Below, piece by piece: positions 15,885-25,232 of a stretch of DNA of 64,000 bases. The translations under genes were made by a program, and so were the position numbers. The DNA lies in contig CAKRCW010000009.1 in the NCBI GenBank assembly GCA_934309145.1, forward strand, positions 1 to 64,000. The letters run 5' to 3'. The notes beneath the pieces were generated by a model that saw only the letters and a list, made by a program, of their open reading frames with translations, had not been told where the DNA came from and ran no database searches. Each line of letters starts with the position of its first letter. The first letter of the stretch is position 1. This DNA is from an uncultured Lachnospiraceae bacterium. Lineage in GTDB: Bacteria; Bacillota; Clostridia; Lachnospirales; Lachnospiraceae.

Positions 15885-17375
15885 ATGGCAAAAGCAATTA
15901 TGATACAGGGAACTATGTCAAATGCTGGCAAATCTCTTATCTCTGCCGGACTGTGCAGAGTATTTGCTCAGGATGGTTACAGAGTTGCACCATTTAAGTC
16001 ACAGAATATGGCTCTTAATTCTTATATAACGGATGAGGGACTTGAGATGGGACGTGCACAGGTGGTACAGGCGGAGGCTTGTGGTATAAAGCCGAGCGTA
16101 CTTATGAATCCTATATTGTTAAAGCCTACAACTGATATGGGTTCGCAGGTTATAGTCCGTGGTGAGGTAATGGGAAATATGAGAGCTATGGACTATTACA
16201 GACACAAAAGGGAATATATTCCTGTGATAAGGGAATGCTATCAGCAGTTAGCAAATGAATATGATATTATCGTTATAGAGGGAGCAGGAAGTCCTGCTGA
16301 GATTAATCTTAAGGATGATGACATAGTAAATATGGGCATGGCAGAAATTGCAGATGCAGATGTACTTTTAGTAGGGGATATAGACAGAGGTGGTGTGTTT
16401 GCGCAGTTGATAGGAACGATTATCCTGCTTGAGCCAAATGAGAGAGAGAGAATAAAGGGAATTGTTATAAATAAGTTCAGGGGTGATAAAAAGATACTTG
16501 AGCCAGGCCTTGATATGCTTGAAGAACGTGCAGGTAAGCCTGTGCTTGGAGTCGTTCCATATGCGGATGTCCATATTGAGGATGAGGACTCGCTTGCAGA
16601 AAGCCTTATGGCAAGAGAGGAAGCGGGTAAGCTTGATATAGCAGTAATAAGACTTCCGAAGATATCTAATTTTACAGACTTTCAGGCTTTGGCACTTGAA
16701 CCTATGGTTTCTGTCAGATATGTAAATTCGCCATCGGAACTTGGCAATCCGGATATGGTCATACTCCCGGGAACGAAGAACACTATAGCAGACTTGAAGT
16801 GGTTAAGGGAGAGTGGATTAGAGAACAGGATAAAGAGGCTCGTAGATAGAGGAACACTTATCTATGGAATATGTGGCGGTTATCAGATGCTTGGCAATGG
16901 TATATGTGATGATGTAGGTGCTGAGGGTGAAAAACAGAAGGTAAGCGGTATGGGACTTCTTCCGGTAAGCACAAGCTTTGTAGGTGAGAAAACGAGAAGC
17001 CAGATAACCTGTAAGGCAGGTATGATAAACGGAGCATATGAGCATTTGTCAGGCTGTGATATATCAGGATATGAGATTCATATGGGAGTATCTTCCGTTG
17101 ATGACAATGCAGGCGGAGCATTTGTGGAGGGAAGAGCTGCTGCGACAGGCTGGTACAGAGATAATGTATGTGGAACATATATACATGGCGTATTTGACAG
17201 CGAGAGCATAAGACGTAGTCTTATAGAGCTTTTATGTGAGAGAAAGGGTATAGACTGCGACAAGGTTATGGAGACCTCTTATGAGGAGTACAAGGAAGCA
17301 CAGTATGATAAGCTTGCTGATATACTCAGGGAGAGCCTTGATATGAGGGCGATATATAATATGCTTGGACTGTAA
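15885..17375 (+). CDS. cbiP: Cobyric acid synthase CbiP/CobQ
   Basis: 496 residues. N-terminal dethiobiotin-synthetase-like ATPase domain with P-loop GTMSNAGKS and the CbiP hallmark FKSQNMALNSYIT; C-terminal class I glutamine amidotransferase domain with nucleophile C330 in GICGGYQMLG and the histidine in CGTYIHGVFD. It amidates four side chains of adenosylcobyrinate diamide. It makes no other requirement on context, and follows cobD by 18 bp with RBS AAGGGAG. Confidence 0.96.
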   Translation: MAKAIMIQGTMSNAGKSLISAGLCRVFAQDGYRVAPFKSQNMALNSYITDEGLEMGRAQVVQAEACGIKPSVLMNPILLKPTTDMGSQVIVRGEVMGNMRAMDYYRHKREYIPVIRECYQQLANEYDIIVIEGAGSPAEINLKDDDIVNMGMAEIADADVLLVGDIDRGGVFAQLIGTIILLEPNERERIKGIVINKFRGDKKILEPGLDMLEERAGKPVLGVVPYADVHIEDEDSLAESLMAREEAGKLDIAVIRLPKISNFTDFQALALEPMVSVRYVNSPSELGNPDMVILPGTKNTIADLKWLRESGLENRIKRLVDRGTLIYGICGGYQMLGNGICDDVGAEGEKQKVSGMGLLPVSTSFVGEKTRSQITCKAGMINGAYEHLSGCDISGYEIHMGVSSVDDNAGGAFVEGRAAATGWYRDNVCGTYIHGVFDSESIRRSLIELLCERKGIDCDKVMETSYEEYKEAQYDKLADILRESLDMRAIYNMLGL

Positions 17376-17397
17376 AGCGGGAGGTTTTGTATAGAAG

Positions 17398-17928
17398 ATG
17401 GTTGAGATATATTGTGGAGACGGAAAAGGTAAGACGACTGCGGCAATGGGACTTGCTGTGAGGGCAGCAGGACATAGAATACCTGTGAGAATTGTTCAAT
17501 TTTTGAAGGATGGAACATCAGGTGAGCTGACCATTCTTAATAAGCTTGATAAAATAGAAATAGATACACCACATGAATTCTATGGTTTTGTTAAGAATAT
17601 GACGGAAGAACAAAAAAAAGCTGTGGCAGACGATTATGCAGCTATGCTTGGGCGTGCTGAGGCGTGGCTTGATAATATAATGTCCGGAAATGAAATAGCG
17701 GCAGTTGTAATTATGGATGAGGTACTTCATGCATGTAATTACAAGCTGTTAGATAATGATAGGCTTGTTGCATTTATAGATAAATATAGGGATAAGGCTG
17801 AGCTTGTTTTAACGGGAAGGAATCCTTCCGAGGAGCTTATAGGTATAGCTGATTATGTGTCAGAAATAAAGAAAATAAAGCATCCTTATGACAAGGGTAT
17901 ATTTGCAAGAGTCGGAATTGAATTGTAG
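17398..17928 (+). CDS. cobO: Corrinoid adenosyltransferase (CobA/CobO/BtuR type)
   Basis: 176 residues. P-loop variant GDGKGKTT at 7-14, MGLAVRAAGH, VQFLKDGTSGE, and the VVIMDEVLHACNY Walker-B-like region; ends with TGRNPSEELI and DYVSEIKKIKHPYDKGI, all typical of the BtuR family. Transfers the 5'-deoxyadenosyl group to cob(I)alamin/cob(I)inamide. Last gene of the cobalamin run; no hairpin terminator is obvious in the 183-bp gap behind it. Confidence 0.95.
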   Translation: MVEIYCGDGKGKTTAAMGLAVRAAGHRIPVRIVQFLKDGTSGELTILNKLDKIEIDTPHEFYGFVKNMTEEQKKAVADDYAAMLGRAEAWLDNIMSGNEIAAVVIMDEVLHACNYKLLDNDRLVAFIDKYRDKAELVLTGRNPSEELIGIADYVSEIKKIKHPYDKGIFARVGIEL

Positions 17929-17976
17929 ACTTAATTTTGAACCGAAAATTATAAAATGCTTTGTTGATGTTTGCTA

Positions 17977-18005
17977 TTGACTTTTTACAACATTGGTTTT
18001 AAAAT
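17977..18005 (+). promoter_or_regulatory. Sigma-A promoter of the acyl-CoA synthetase/fabF pair
   Basis: TTGACT at 17977-17982, 17-bp spacer, TAAAAT at 18000-18005. It lies about 107 bp before the start codon, leaving a leader that holds an inverted repeat. Confidence 0.6.
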
Positions 18006-18054
18006 AATTTTGCACGTGGTTTTTAATACTATGTGAAAAAAAGAAATAAACTAT

Positions 18055-18069
18055 TTGACGAGATGTCAA
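18055..18069. promoter_or_regulatory. Perfect inverted repeat TTGAC-N5-GTCAA in the acyl-CoA synthetase leader
   Basis: TTGACGAGATGTCAA is a 15-bp symmetrical site, downstream of the predicted promoter and 43 bp before the start codon. Size and symmetry suit a dimeric repressor. It does not match the FapR consensus. No regulator gene is adjacent. Confidence 0.4.
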
Positions 18070-18111
18070 TATTATAAAATCTGATAGAATATAAGAAAAG
18101 AGGAAGCAGAC

Positions 18112-19833
18112 ATGGAAGATTTAGTTTTTCAGCCTGAACCGGGATTGGCAGGTAAGTATGTATTAACAGCTAAGGATGAAAATGGATTACTACAGGATAT
18201 CAAATTCCAGAATGATGAGAATTTTAACTTTGCGTATGATGTAGTTGATGTATTAGGTAAGACAAAGCCGGATAAGCTTGCAATGCTCCATATATCTAAT
18301 GATGGTAAGGAGCGTCGTATCACATTTAAGGATATGATGGTGTATTCAAACAAGGCAGCTAATTACTTCAGGTATCTTGGTATAAAGCGTGGCGACAGAG
18401 TTATGCTTGTTCTCAAGAGACATTACCAGTTCTGGTTTGCGATTATCGCACTTCATAAGATAGGTGCAGTGGCTATACCTGCTACTAATCTTCTTGTTAA
18501 GAAGGATTTTGAATATCGTTTTAAGGCAGGTAAGGTTGATGCTGTTTTATGTACGGCTGATGGTAAGGTTGCAGTTGAGGTAGAGCGTGCATCTAAGAGC
18601 TATGATGGACTTAAGGCAAAGATTATGGTTGGACAGTCTACATTGAAGGGATGGAGAAACTTTAACAGAGATATAAGATTCTTCTCTTCTGAATTTAAGA
18701 AACCAGCGGGAGCTCCAGGTGGAAATGATCCAATGCTTATGTTCTTTACATCAGGAACAACATCTTATCCTAAGATTGCTGAGCACACATATAAGTATGC
18801 ATTAGGTCATTATATAACAGCCAGGTACTGGCAGCAGGTAGATCCAGAGGGTATACACTTTACCATAAGTGATACAGGCTGGGGTAAGGCTCTCTGGGGT
18901 AAGCTGTATGGACAGTGGTTATGTGAGGCAGCAGTATTCACATATGATTTTGACGAGTTCTACGCTAACCATATACTTGAGATGATAGAGAAGTACAAGA
19001 TTACAACCTTCTGTGCACCACCAACTGTTTACAGGGTTCTAGTTCACATGAATCTTGATAAGTTTGATTTATCTTCATTGCAGAATGTTACAACAGCAGG
19101 TGAGGCGTTAAATCCTGAGATATTTGAGAAGTTCTACAGAAAGACCGGAATGAGAATTATGGAAGGCTTCGGTCAGACTGAGACTACGCTTACAGTAGGT
19201 AACTTAGTTGGAATGACCCCTAAGCCGGGCTCAATGGGTAAGCCAAGTCCTCAGTATGATGTTCAGATTATGGGTACAGATGGCAAGATATGTAAGCCAA
19301 GCGAGACAGGTGAGGTAGTTATATCTGTTAAGAATGGTGTACCTGAAGGACTATTTATGGGTTATTACCTTGACGAGAAGCGTACTGAGAATGTAATATA
19401 TGAAGGGTATTATCATACTGGCGATACAGCATATATGGATGACGAGGGTTATCTGTGGTATGTAGGACGTGTAGATGATGTAATTAAGTCTACAGGTTAT
19501 CGTGTAGGACCTTTTGAGATAGAGAATGAGATTATGAAGCTTCCATATGTTATGGAGTGTGCAGTAACCTCTGTACCTGACCCAATCAGAGGACAGGCAA
19601 TCAAGGCAAGCGTAGTCCTTACTGAGGATGTTGAGGGAACAGATTCTCTTAAGAAGCAGATGATGAAGACATTTAAGGCTAATCTCGCTTCGTATAAGAG
19701 ACCTAAGATTATAGAGTTTGTAAAAGAACTCCCTAAGACAGTAAGTGGTAAGATACGACGTGTAGAAATCAAGGAGAGAGACTGGGCTTCAGATAAAAAT
19801 GAGGGTGACAGTAAGGATAATAAAAATGAGTAA
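18112..19833 (+). CDS. Acyl-CoA synthetase (AMP-forming, medium-chain type)
   Basis: 573 residues of the ANL adenylating superfamily. P-loop-like motif MFFTSGTTSYPK (near 205-216), GFGQTETT, the YHTGDTAYMDDEGYLWYVGRVDD hinge region, and the catalytic lysine motif KTVSGKIRR near the C terminus. It resembles medium-chain/acetoacetyl-type synthetases more than the short acetyl-CoA synthetases. Activates a carboxylic acid to its CoA ester in the cytosol. Followed after 38 bp by FabF; the pairing suggests recycling or priming of fatty acyl chains. The exact acid is unknown. Confidence 0.9.
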   Translation: MEDLVFQPEPGLAGKYVLTAKDENGLLQDIKFQNDENFNFAYDVVDVLGKTKPDKLAMLHISNDGKERRITFKDMMVYSNKAANYFRYLGIKRGDRVMLVLKRHYQFWFAIIALHKIGAVAIPATNLLVKKDFEYRFKAGKVDAVLCTADGKVAVEVERASKSYDGLKAKIMVGQSTLKGWRNFNRDIRFFSSEFKKPAGAPGGNDPMLMFFTSGTTSYPKIAEHTYKYALGHYITARYWQQVDPEGIHFTISDTGWGKALWGKLYGQWLCEAAVFTYDFDEFYANHILEMIEKYKITTFCAPPTVYRVLVHMNLDKFDLSSLQNVTTAGEALNPEIFEKFYRKTGMRIMEGFGQTETTLTVGNLVGMTPKPGSMGKPSPQYDVQIMGTDGKICKPSETGEVVISVKNGVPEGLFMGYYLDEKRTENVIYEGYYHTGDTAYMDDEGYLWYVGRVDDVIKSTGYRVGPFEIENEIMKLPYVMECAVTSVPDPIRGQAIKASVVLTEDVEGTDSLKKQMMKTFKANLASYKRPKIIEFVKELPKTVSGKIRRVEIKERDWASDKNEGDSKDNKNE

Positions 19834-19871
19834 TCAGCCATTGTAGTAAATAGATAACGGGAGGAATTGTT

Positions 19872-21122
19872 GTGGGTGATAAGATAGTAATATCCGGTAT
19901 GGGTGCAGTTACGCCTATCGGTATCGGAGTGGATAATTTTTGGAAATCTTTGGTAGATGGTGTGAGAGGAGTAGGCCCTATTACACGTTTCGATACAACA
20001 GAGCTTCCTGTCAAATTTGCCGCTGAGGTAAAGAATTTTGTACCAGAGGATTATATGCCTAAGAAGCTGACAAGAGAGATGGCATTGTTTATGCAGTATG
20101 GTTATGCTGCGGCTGAGGAGGCACTTACAGATGCAGGGCTTAACCCTGAGAATCCTGAGGACAGAGTTGTTCCAGCAGAGAGAATAGGAATTGTTGTAGG
20201 AACTGCGTATGCAGGAATTGCACCTATTGAGGAGACACAGGATGGTATAAGTACAGGACAACATTCTAAGGTAAGTCCTAGATTTGTTCCTAAGATTATC
20301 GGTAATGTGGCTGCTGCTCAGATAGCAATAGCTAAGGGCTTCAGGGGACCTAGTCTTACAGTGACAACGGCATGTTCATCCGGAGCAGATGCTTTGTCAA
20401 CCGGAATAATGCTCCTTAACAGTGGAGAGGCGGATGTTGTATTATGCGTCGGTGCTGAGGCTGCTATAACTAAGCTTAACATTCTTGGACTTACATCAGC
20501 ACACGCTCTTTCAACCAGAAATGACGAGCCTGAGACTGCATCAAGACCATTTGACGCTACAAGAGATGGCTTTGTAATGGGTGAAGGCGGCGGATGTCTT
20601 GTAATAGAGACAGAGGCACATGCTAAAGCAAGAAATGCCAAGATTCATGCTGAGATTATTGGATGGGCAAACAGCACAGATGGTTATCATGTAACATCAC
20701 CTCATCCGGAGGGAATTGGTGCTATATATTGCATGAAGAGATGTATCGAGAAGGCAGGAATAAGCCCTGCTGATGTTGATTACATAAATGCACACGGAAC
20801 ATCAACTCCTAAGGGAGATGTGATAGAGACAAAGGCTATACACACTTTGTTTGGAGAGCATGCATCAAAGCTTGCTGTATCATCAACTAAGGGCTCTACA
20901 GGACATATGATGGGTGCCGGCGGCATAATAGAGACAATAGCCTGTGTAAAGGCTGTTCAGAATGATATCGTTCCACCTACACTTAACCTTGTTAATAAGG
21001 ATCCTGAATGTGATTTGGATTATGTACCAAATGAGAGCAGAAAGCAGAAGGTAGATATCGCAATGTCAAATGCATTTGGATTTGGCGGACAGAATTCAAG
21101 CATACTTCTCAAGAAATATTAG
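19872..21122 (+). CDS. fabF: Beta-ketoacyl-ACP synthase II (FabF)
   Basis: 416 residues, GTG start with RBS GGGAGGAA. Thiolase-fold condensing enzyme with the full catalytic triad: C168 in TTACSSGAD, H308 in NAHGTSTPKGD and H345 in GSTGHMMGAGG. It elongates acyl-ACP with malonyl-ACP. It lies outside a complete fab cluster and directly after an acyl-CoA synthetase, so it could be a second, specialised copy. Ends in a strong terminator. Confidence 0.93.
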   Translation: MGDKIVISGMGAVTPIGIGVDNFWKSLVDGVRGVGPITRFDTTELPVKFAAEVKNFVPEDYMPKKLTREMALFMQYGYAAAEEALTDAGLNPENPEDRVVPAERIGIVVGTAYAGIAPIEETQDGISTGQHSKVSPRFVPKIIGNVAAAQIAIAKGFRGPSLTVTTACSSGADALSTGIMLLNSGEADVVLCVGAEAAITKLNILGLTSAHALSTRNDEPETASRPFDATRDGFVMGEGGGCLVIETEAHAKARNAKIHAEIIGWANSTDGYHVTSPHPEGIGAIYCMKRCIEKAGISPADVDYINAHGTSTPKGDVIETKAIHTLFGEHASKLAVSSTKGSTGHMMGAGGIIETIACVKAVQNDIVPPTLNLVNKDPECDLDYVPNESRKQKVDIAMSNAFGFGGQNSSILLKKY

Positions 21123-21147
21123 AAAGTATAAGTTTTAATATAAAAGT

Positions 21148-21206
21148 AGGACTCGCGTCCCTGAACTGAGATAAGTCATAGTTCATGGACGTGAGTCCTG
21201 TTTTAT
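21148..21206. terminator. Bidirectional terminator between fabF and sulP
   Basis: A 20-bp near-perfect stem (21148-21167 with 21180-21199, core GGACTCGCGTCC/GGACGTGAGTCC) followed by GTTTTATTT. It sits between two convergent genes; on the minus strand A/T-rich sequence also follows the stem. Confidence 0.88.
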
Positions 21207-21211
21207 TTATG

Positions 21212-22861
21212 TTATATAGCTGCAGCCCTTTCAAGTGCGGCATCAATATTTTCACAGAAATTATCTTTCCCGAGCATATCCACAAAACCGGATTTTTCCA
21301 TAACATGCATAGGTTGTTCATTTACATGTGAGAGAAGAAGCTTGATGTTCTTCTTTTTACAGGTATTGTATGCTTCAAGAAGAGCATCCATACCTGTTAT
21401 ATCCATAGCTGGTACATTTCTCATACGGAGTATAAGTACGTTCTTATGTTTTTCATGTGTGAATGCAAGGTAGTCGTTTGTAGCTCCGAAGAACATAGGA
21501 CCATGAATTTCGTATACCATGGTGTTGGCAGGTACATTTTTGAGGTCAGTATGCTCCGATATCTCATTCATGTCGAAGTCTTCCTTGTAAACCCATGCTT
21601 TAACTTCTGCAACATCTGACATACGCTTCATAAATAAGAATGCTGCCATAACCATACCAATTTCAATAGCTACAACAAGGTCGAAGAATACAGTTAAAAG
21701 GAAGGTGGTTATAAGAACGATTATATCGCTCTTAGGTGCAGTCTTTACCATATGTGCAAATGAACGCCAGCCGCTCATGTTGTAGGCAACCATAATAAGT
21801 ATTGCAGCAAGGCAGGTCATAGGAATCATGGATGCATAAGGCATAAGGAAGAGCAGTATAAGTAAAAGTGTCACAGCATGTACTATACCAGCTATTGGCG
21901 TACGTCCTCCGTTTTTTACATTGGCAGCTGTACGGGCGATAGCTCCCGTTGCAGGGATTCCACCAAATAAAGCTGACATTATATTGCCGACACCTTGACC
22001 GACAAGCTCTGCGTTTGAACGGTGATGACCGCCTATCATACCATCAGACACAACGCATGAGAGAAGTGACTCAATAGATGCAAGTATAGCTATTGTAAAT
22101 GCAGGAGATATCAATTCTCTTACAAGCTTAAAGCTTATGTCAGGAACAGTAAATGCTGGGAAACCAGATTTTATTGTATATAAATCTCCGATTGTAGCAA
22201 CAGGAAGCTTGGCAAGCTGTACTATAAGGGTTGTAACAATTATTGCAACAAGTGAACCTGGAATCTTAGCGGATATCTTAGGCCATACTATTTGAATTAT
22301 AAGTGCGAGCATACCTATGGCGAAGGTCTGCCATTGTAAGGTGTGGAAGTTATTTGCATAGGCAGTTATTTTATCTAAAAATTCTGATGGAACAGCACCC
22401 ATCTGAAGTCCAAAGAAATCTTTTAGCTGACCGGCAAATATTCCTACAGCGATACCAAATGTAAAGCCTACAGTAATTGTTTTAGGTATAAATTTGATAA
22501 GATTACCAAAGTGAAGCAATCCCATAATTATCATAATAATTCCGGCAAGCAGTGTAGCTACTGTAAGACCGGACATGCCATACTTGGCAATTATGCCATA
22601 TATAATGACTACGAAGGCGGCAGTAGGTCCGCCAATCTGTACACGGCTTCCTCCTAACAGTGAAATGAAAAATCCAGCGATAATAGCAGTGTAGAGACCT
22701 TGCTCTGGATTTACGCCGGATGCAATGGCCAGCGCGATTGATAGTGGAAGAGCTATTATAGCAACTATAATACCTGCCACAATATCTTTTACAAATTGCT
22801 GTTTTGTATATGTTTCCATTGTACTAAACAGCTTTGGCTTGATGTACTTTAGTGAATTCAT
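21212..22861 (-). CDS. SulP family anion transporter with STAS domain
   Basis: 549 residues. A polytopic SLC26/SulP core with the motif LSIALAIASGVNPEQGLYTAI and about 12-14 segments up to about residue 420, then a cytoplasmic STAS domain (about 440-545: MVYEIHGPMFFGATNDY and the MRNVPAMDITGMDALL loop). Transports inorganic anions such as sulfate or bicarbonate, or dicarboxylates; the ion cannot be told. No carbonic anhydrase or sulfate-assimilation gene adjoins it. Confidence 0.92.
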   Translation of the reverse strand: MNSLKYIKPKLFSTMETYTKQQFVKDIVAGIIVAIIALPLSIALAIASGVNPEQGLYTAIIAGFFISLLGGSRVQIGGPTAAFVVIIYGIIAKYGMSGLTVATLLAGIIMIIMGLLHFGNLIKFIPKTITVGFTFGIAVGIFAGQLKDFFGLQMGAVPSEFLDKITAYANNFHTLQWQTFAIGMLALIIQIVWPKISAKIPGSLVAIIVTTLIVQLAKLPVATIGDLYTIKSGFPAFTVPDISFKLVRELISPAFTIAILASIESLLSCVVSDGMIGGHHRSNAELVGQGVGNIMSALFGGIPATGAIARTAANVKNGGRTPIAGIVHAVTLLLILLFLMPYASMIPMTCLAAILIMVAYNMSGWRSFAHMVKTAPKSDIIVLITTFLLTVFFDLVVAIEIGMVMAAFLFMKRMSDVAEVKAWVYKEDFDMNEISEHTDLKNVPANTMVYEIHGPMFFGATNDYLAFTHEKHKNVLILRMRNVPAMDITGMDALLEAYNTCKKKNIKLLLSHVNEQPMHVMEKSGFVDMLGKDNFCENIDAALERAAAI

Positions 22862-22926
22862 AATTTTTTCCTCTCATTTTCCCTCTTTTGTGCTCTGCGC
22901 CTGTTTTTGTGCAGACACATCATAGA

Positions 22927-22955
22927 ATAATAGACCTCTTTTTCTCTTTTTGCAA
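22927..22955 (-). promoter_or_regulatory. Promoter of the sulP gene
   Basis: On the minus strand TTGCAA (22950-22955), a 17-bp spacer and TATTAT (22927-22932). It diverges from the chemoreceptor promoter 20 bp away. Confidence 0.5.
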
Positions 22956-22965
22956 GTAAAATAGT

Positions 22966-22980
22966 GTCAAAACATTTGAC
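22966..22980. promoter_or_regulatory. Inverted repeat over the chemoreceptor -35 region
   Basis: GTCAAAACATTTGAC is a perfect 6-3-6 palindrome whose right half provides most of the TTGACA -35 box. A protein bound here would block the chemoreceptor promoter and could affect the divergent sulP promoter. Confidence 0.4.
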
Positions 22981-23004
22981 AAAGAAATAACCATAAAATA
23001 TACT
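22976..23004 (+). promoter_or_regulatory. Strong sigma-A promoter of the chemoreceptor gene
   Basis: TTGACA at 22976-22981, 17-bp spacer, TATACT at 22999-23004. It leaves a leader of about 80 bp with an AGGAGGGG RBS. Confidence 0.78.
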
Positions 23005-23088
23005 TTATGTATATATGTTGATATTTATATAGTTGAGATTGCATATATCAATACATGATATATGAATTTAACTTAGGAGGGGTAACAG

Positions 23089-25050
23089 GTGAAGAGCACT
23101 ATAAAGGGAAATATCATCTCTATTGTTACTATATGTACGGTAATTATAATCGTATTTACAGCAGTAATAAATGGGGGAACAACATCTAAGGTTGTAATTA
23201 ACGATAAGAAGGATTTGCTCATGGAGCAGGCAAAGACTAACGCTGAAACCATGAATGAATGGATGGCTAAACAGGGAGCTTTGGTACATAGTATAAGAAA
23301 TACTGTTGCATTTATGGACAAGAAGGACACCGACCAGATAATGGATTATCTGGAGAAGTGTCTTAATGATAATGATGCAGCGCTTATGTATTATTGTTGC
23401 TTTGGATATGACAAGGGAGTATTTCCAGCAGATCATTCAGAGCTTGACCTTGATCCGTCAACACGTGATTGGTGGAAGCAGGCTATAGAGGCTGATGATT
23501 TGATTTATACAGATCCTTATGTAGATTTTGCTACAGGTCAGGTTATTGTAAGTATTGCCGAGCCGCTTACAATAGATGGTGAGCAGGCGGTTATCCTTGC
23601 AGATATAACTATAGATAAGATAATAGACATTACACAGAACATAAGTGATGATAACAGTGTACAGACATTTCTTCTTGCTGCTGACGGAAGCGTGATAACT
23701 CATCCGAATGAGGAATTTTTACCTAATGAAGATGGCAATACAATCATTACTGATAAAATTAATATCAATCTTGATTCAGATAAAGTAGCGACAATAAAAG
23801 ATTATGATGGCAATAAGAAATATGTGTCTGTTGCAACTATTGACAATACAGGATGGATACTCGGTGTAACCTTAGATAAAACAGTGATATATAAGGAAAT
23901 CACAAGCAATCTTATACTTCCTATAGTGCTAGGTGTGGTGCTCCTTATTATTACACTTGTGCTTGTAAATATTATAATAAGTAAGTCTCTTAAACCTATG
24001 GAGACCATGAAGGCATTTGTCAAGAATAAGGTTATCGGAACTGAGAACTGTACACAGCATAGATCGGAGGTTGCCGAGATTGGTTATCTTATAGATGAGC
24101 TCGAGACAAGATTTATAGCAAGTATAAGGCAGACAAAGGATGAGTCGGTTAAGATACAGGGGCAGATGAATGATGCAAGCAGTGTAGTGGCTTCCATGAA
24201 TGGAAATATCATGGAGATATCTGCTGTTATGCAGGAGACAGGTGCTAATGTAGAAACTCAGACAGACAGCATTCAGAATATAAATGAGACTTGCAAGAAC
24301 GTAACTCAGGCGGTAGAGGTGCTTGCTGAGCAGGCTCAGGAAATGGCAGAGCGTTCAGGTCAGATAGTAAGCAGAGTAGATGAGATAGTTCCTGCCCTTA
24401 TCAGGAACAAGGATAACGCAGTCTCAATGACAAGAGAGAGCAGAGAGAGACTTGCAAAAGCTATCGAGGGTGTTGAGGTTATACATCAGATAACAGAGGT
24501 TACAAGAGCCATTGAGGATATAGCTGCACAGACTAACCTTCTTGCGTTAAACGCATCTATTGAGGCAGCCAGAGCAGGTGAGTCAGGAAGAGGCTTTGCC
24601 GTAGTTGCCGAGGAGATTAATAATTTGAGTACAGATACTGGCAATGAAATTGGTAAGGTGAGAGAGCTTACAGACAGAGTGACGGAGAGTGTAAATACGT
24701 TATCTGAGGCGAGCAACCAGATTCTTGCATTTATTGATACAGTTGTTATGCAGGATTACGATAAGCTTGAGAGCTTAGCAGAAGATTATAAGGACGATTC
24801 AGCATATTATGCAGATGTAAGTGCGAGCCTTGGAGCTGAGGCTGAGGAGCTCAGTGCATCAGTTCAGCAGATTGACGATACTTTAAATGCGATAACAGAG
24901 GCTCAGAATGAGCTTGACCGTGCAATCCAGTCTATCAATGAAAATCTTCAGATGATAACAGGTACGAGCGAGCAGGTATCAAATGAGACTGAACAGGTTC
25001 TTGCAAGTATTCAGACTTTGCAGGACACAATGGGAAGCTTTCAGATATAA
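23089..25050 (+). CDS. Methyl-accepting chemotaxis protein
   Basis: 653 residues, GTG start after AGGAGGGG. Topology: helix 1 (about 7-28), periplasmic-type dCache sensor domain (about 30-275; GYDKGVFPADHS, RDWWKQAIEA and YTDPYVDFATGQVIVSIAEP are Cache-like), helix 2 (about 278-300), then a long cytoplasmic coiled coil with the invariant hairpin tip AAQTNLLALNASIEAARAGE. No clear HAMP domain is seen. The dCache fold usually binds amino acids or small carboxylates. Implies a flagellar chemotaxis system elsewhere in the genome. Confidence 0.94.
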   Translation: MKSTIKGNIISIVTICTVIIIVFTAVINGGTTSKVVINDKKDLLMEQAKTNAETMNEWMAKQGALVHSIRNTVAFMDKKDTDQIMDYLEKCLNDNDAALMYYCCFGYDKGVFPADHSELDLDPSTRDWWKQAIEADDLIYTDPYVDFATGQVIVSIAEPLTIDGEQAVILADITIDKIIDITQNISDDNSVQTFLLAADGSVITHPNEEFLPNEDGNTIITDKININLDSDKVATIKDYDGNKKYVSVATIDNTGWILGVTLDKTVIYKEITSNLILPIVLGVVLLIITLVLVNIIISKSLKPMETMKAFVKNKVIGTENCTQHRSEVAEIGYLIDELETRFIASIRQTKDESVKIQGQMNDASSVVASMNGNIMEISAVMQETGANVETQTDSIQNINETCKNVTQAVEVLAEQAQEMAERSGQIVSRVDEIVPALIRNKDNAVSMTRESRERLAKAIEGVEVIHQITEVTRAIEDIAAQTNLLALNASIEAARAGESGRGFAVVAEEINNLSTDTGNEIGKVRELTDRVTESVNTLSEASNQILAFIDTVVMQDYDKLESLAEDYKDDSAYYADVSASLGAEAEELSASVQQIDDTLNAITEAQNELDRAIQSINENLQMITGTSEQVSNETEQVLASIQTLQDTMGSFQI

Positions 25051-25060
25051 CTAATATGTA

Positions 25061-25106
25061 AGCCGGAGATTGACCTTTTAAGGCAATCTCCGGCTTCTAT
25101 ATTTTT
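25061..25106 (+). terminator. Terminator of the chemoreceptor gene
   Basis: GC-rich 12-bp stem GCCGGAGATTG/CAATCTCCGGC (25061-25072 with 25084-25095), 11-base loop, then TTCTATATTTTT. Confidence 0.88.
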
Positions 25107-25129
25107 AATCAAAAATTTCTGATTTTTTG

Positions 25130-25158
25130 TAGACAAGATTAGTAAATAAACTTATAAT
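25130..25158 (+). promoter_or_regulatory. Promoter of the binding-protein/kinase operon
   Basis: TAGACA at 25130-25135, 17-bp spacer and a perfect TATAAT at 25153-25158. About 75 bp of leader precede the start codon. Confidence 0.6.
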
Positions 25159-25232
25159 GTATCTCAGTATCAGAGTAAAATATTTACGACAAAATTCGCG
25201 ATTTTAGTGACGTTGGAGGTAAAATTTTCGAT

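Noticed and set aside
19497..20264. Antisense 255-residue ORF opposite the acyl-CoA synthetase and fabF genes
   Set aside because: Lies opposite two well-supported genes, Cys/Ser/Arg-rich composition typical of antisense translation, no RBS or family.
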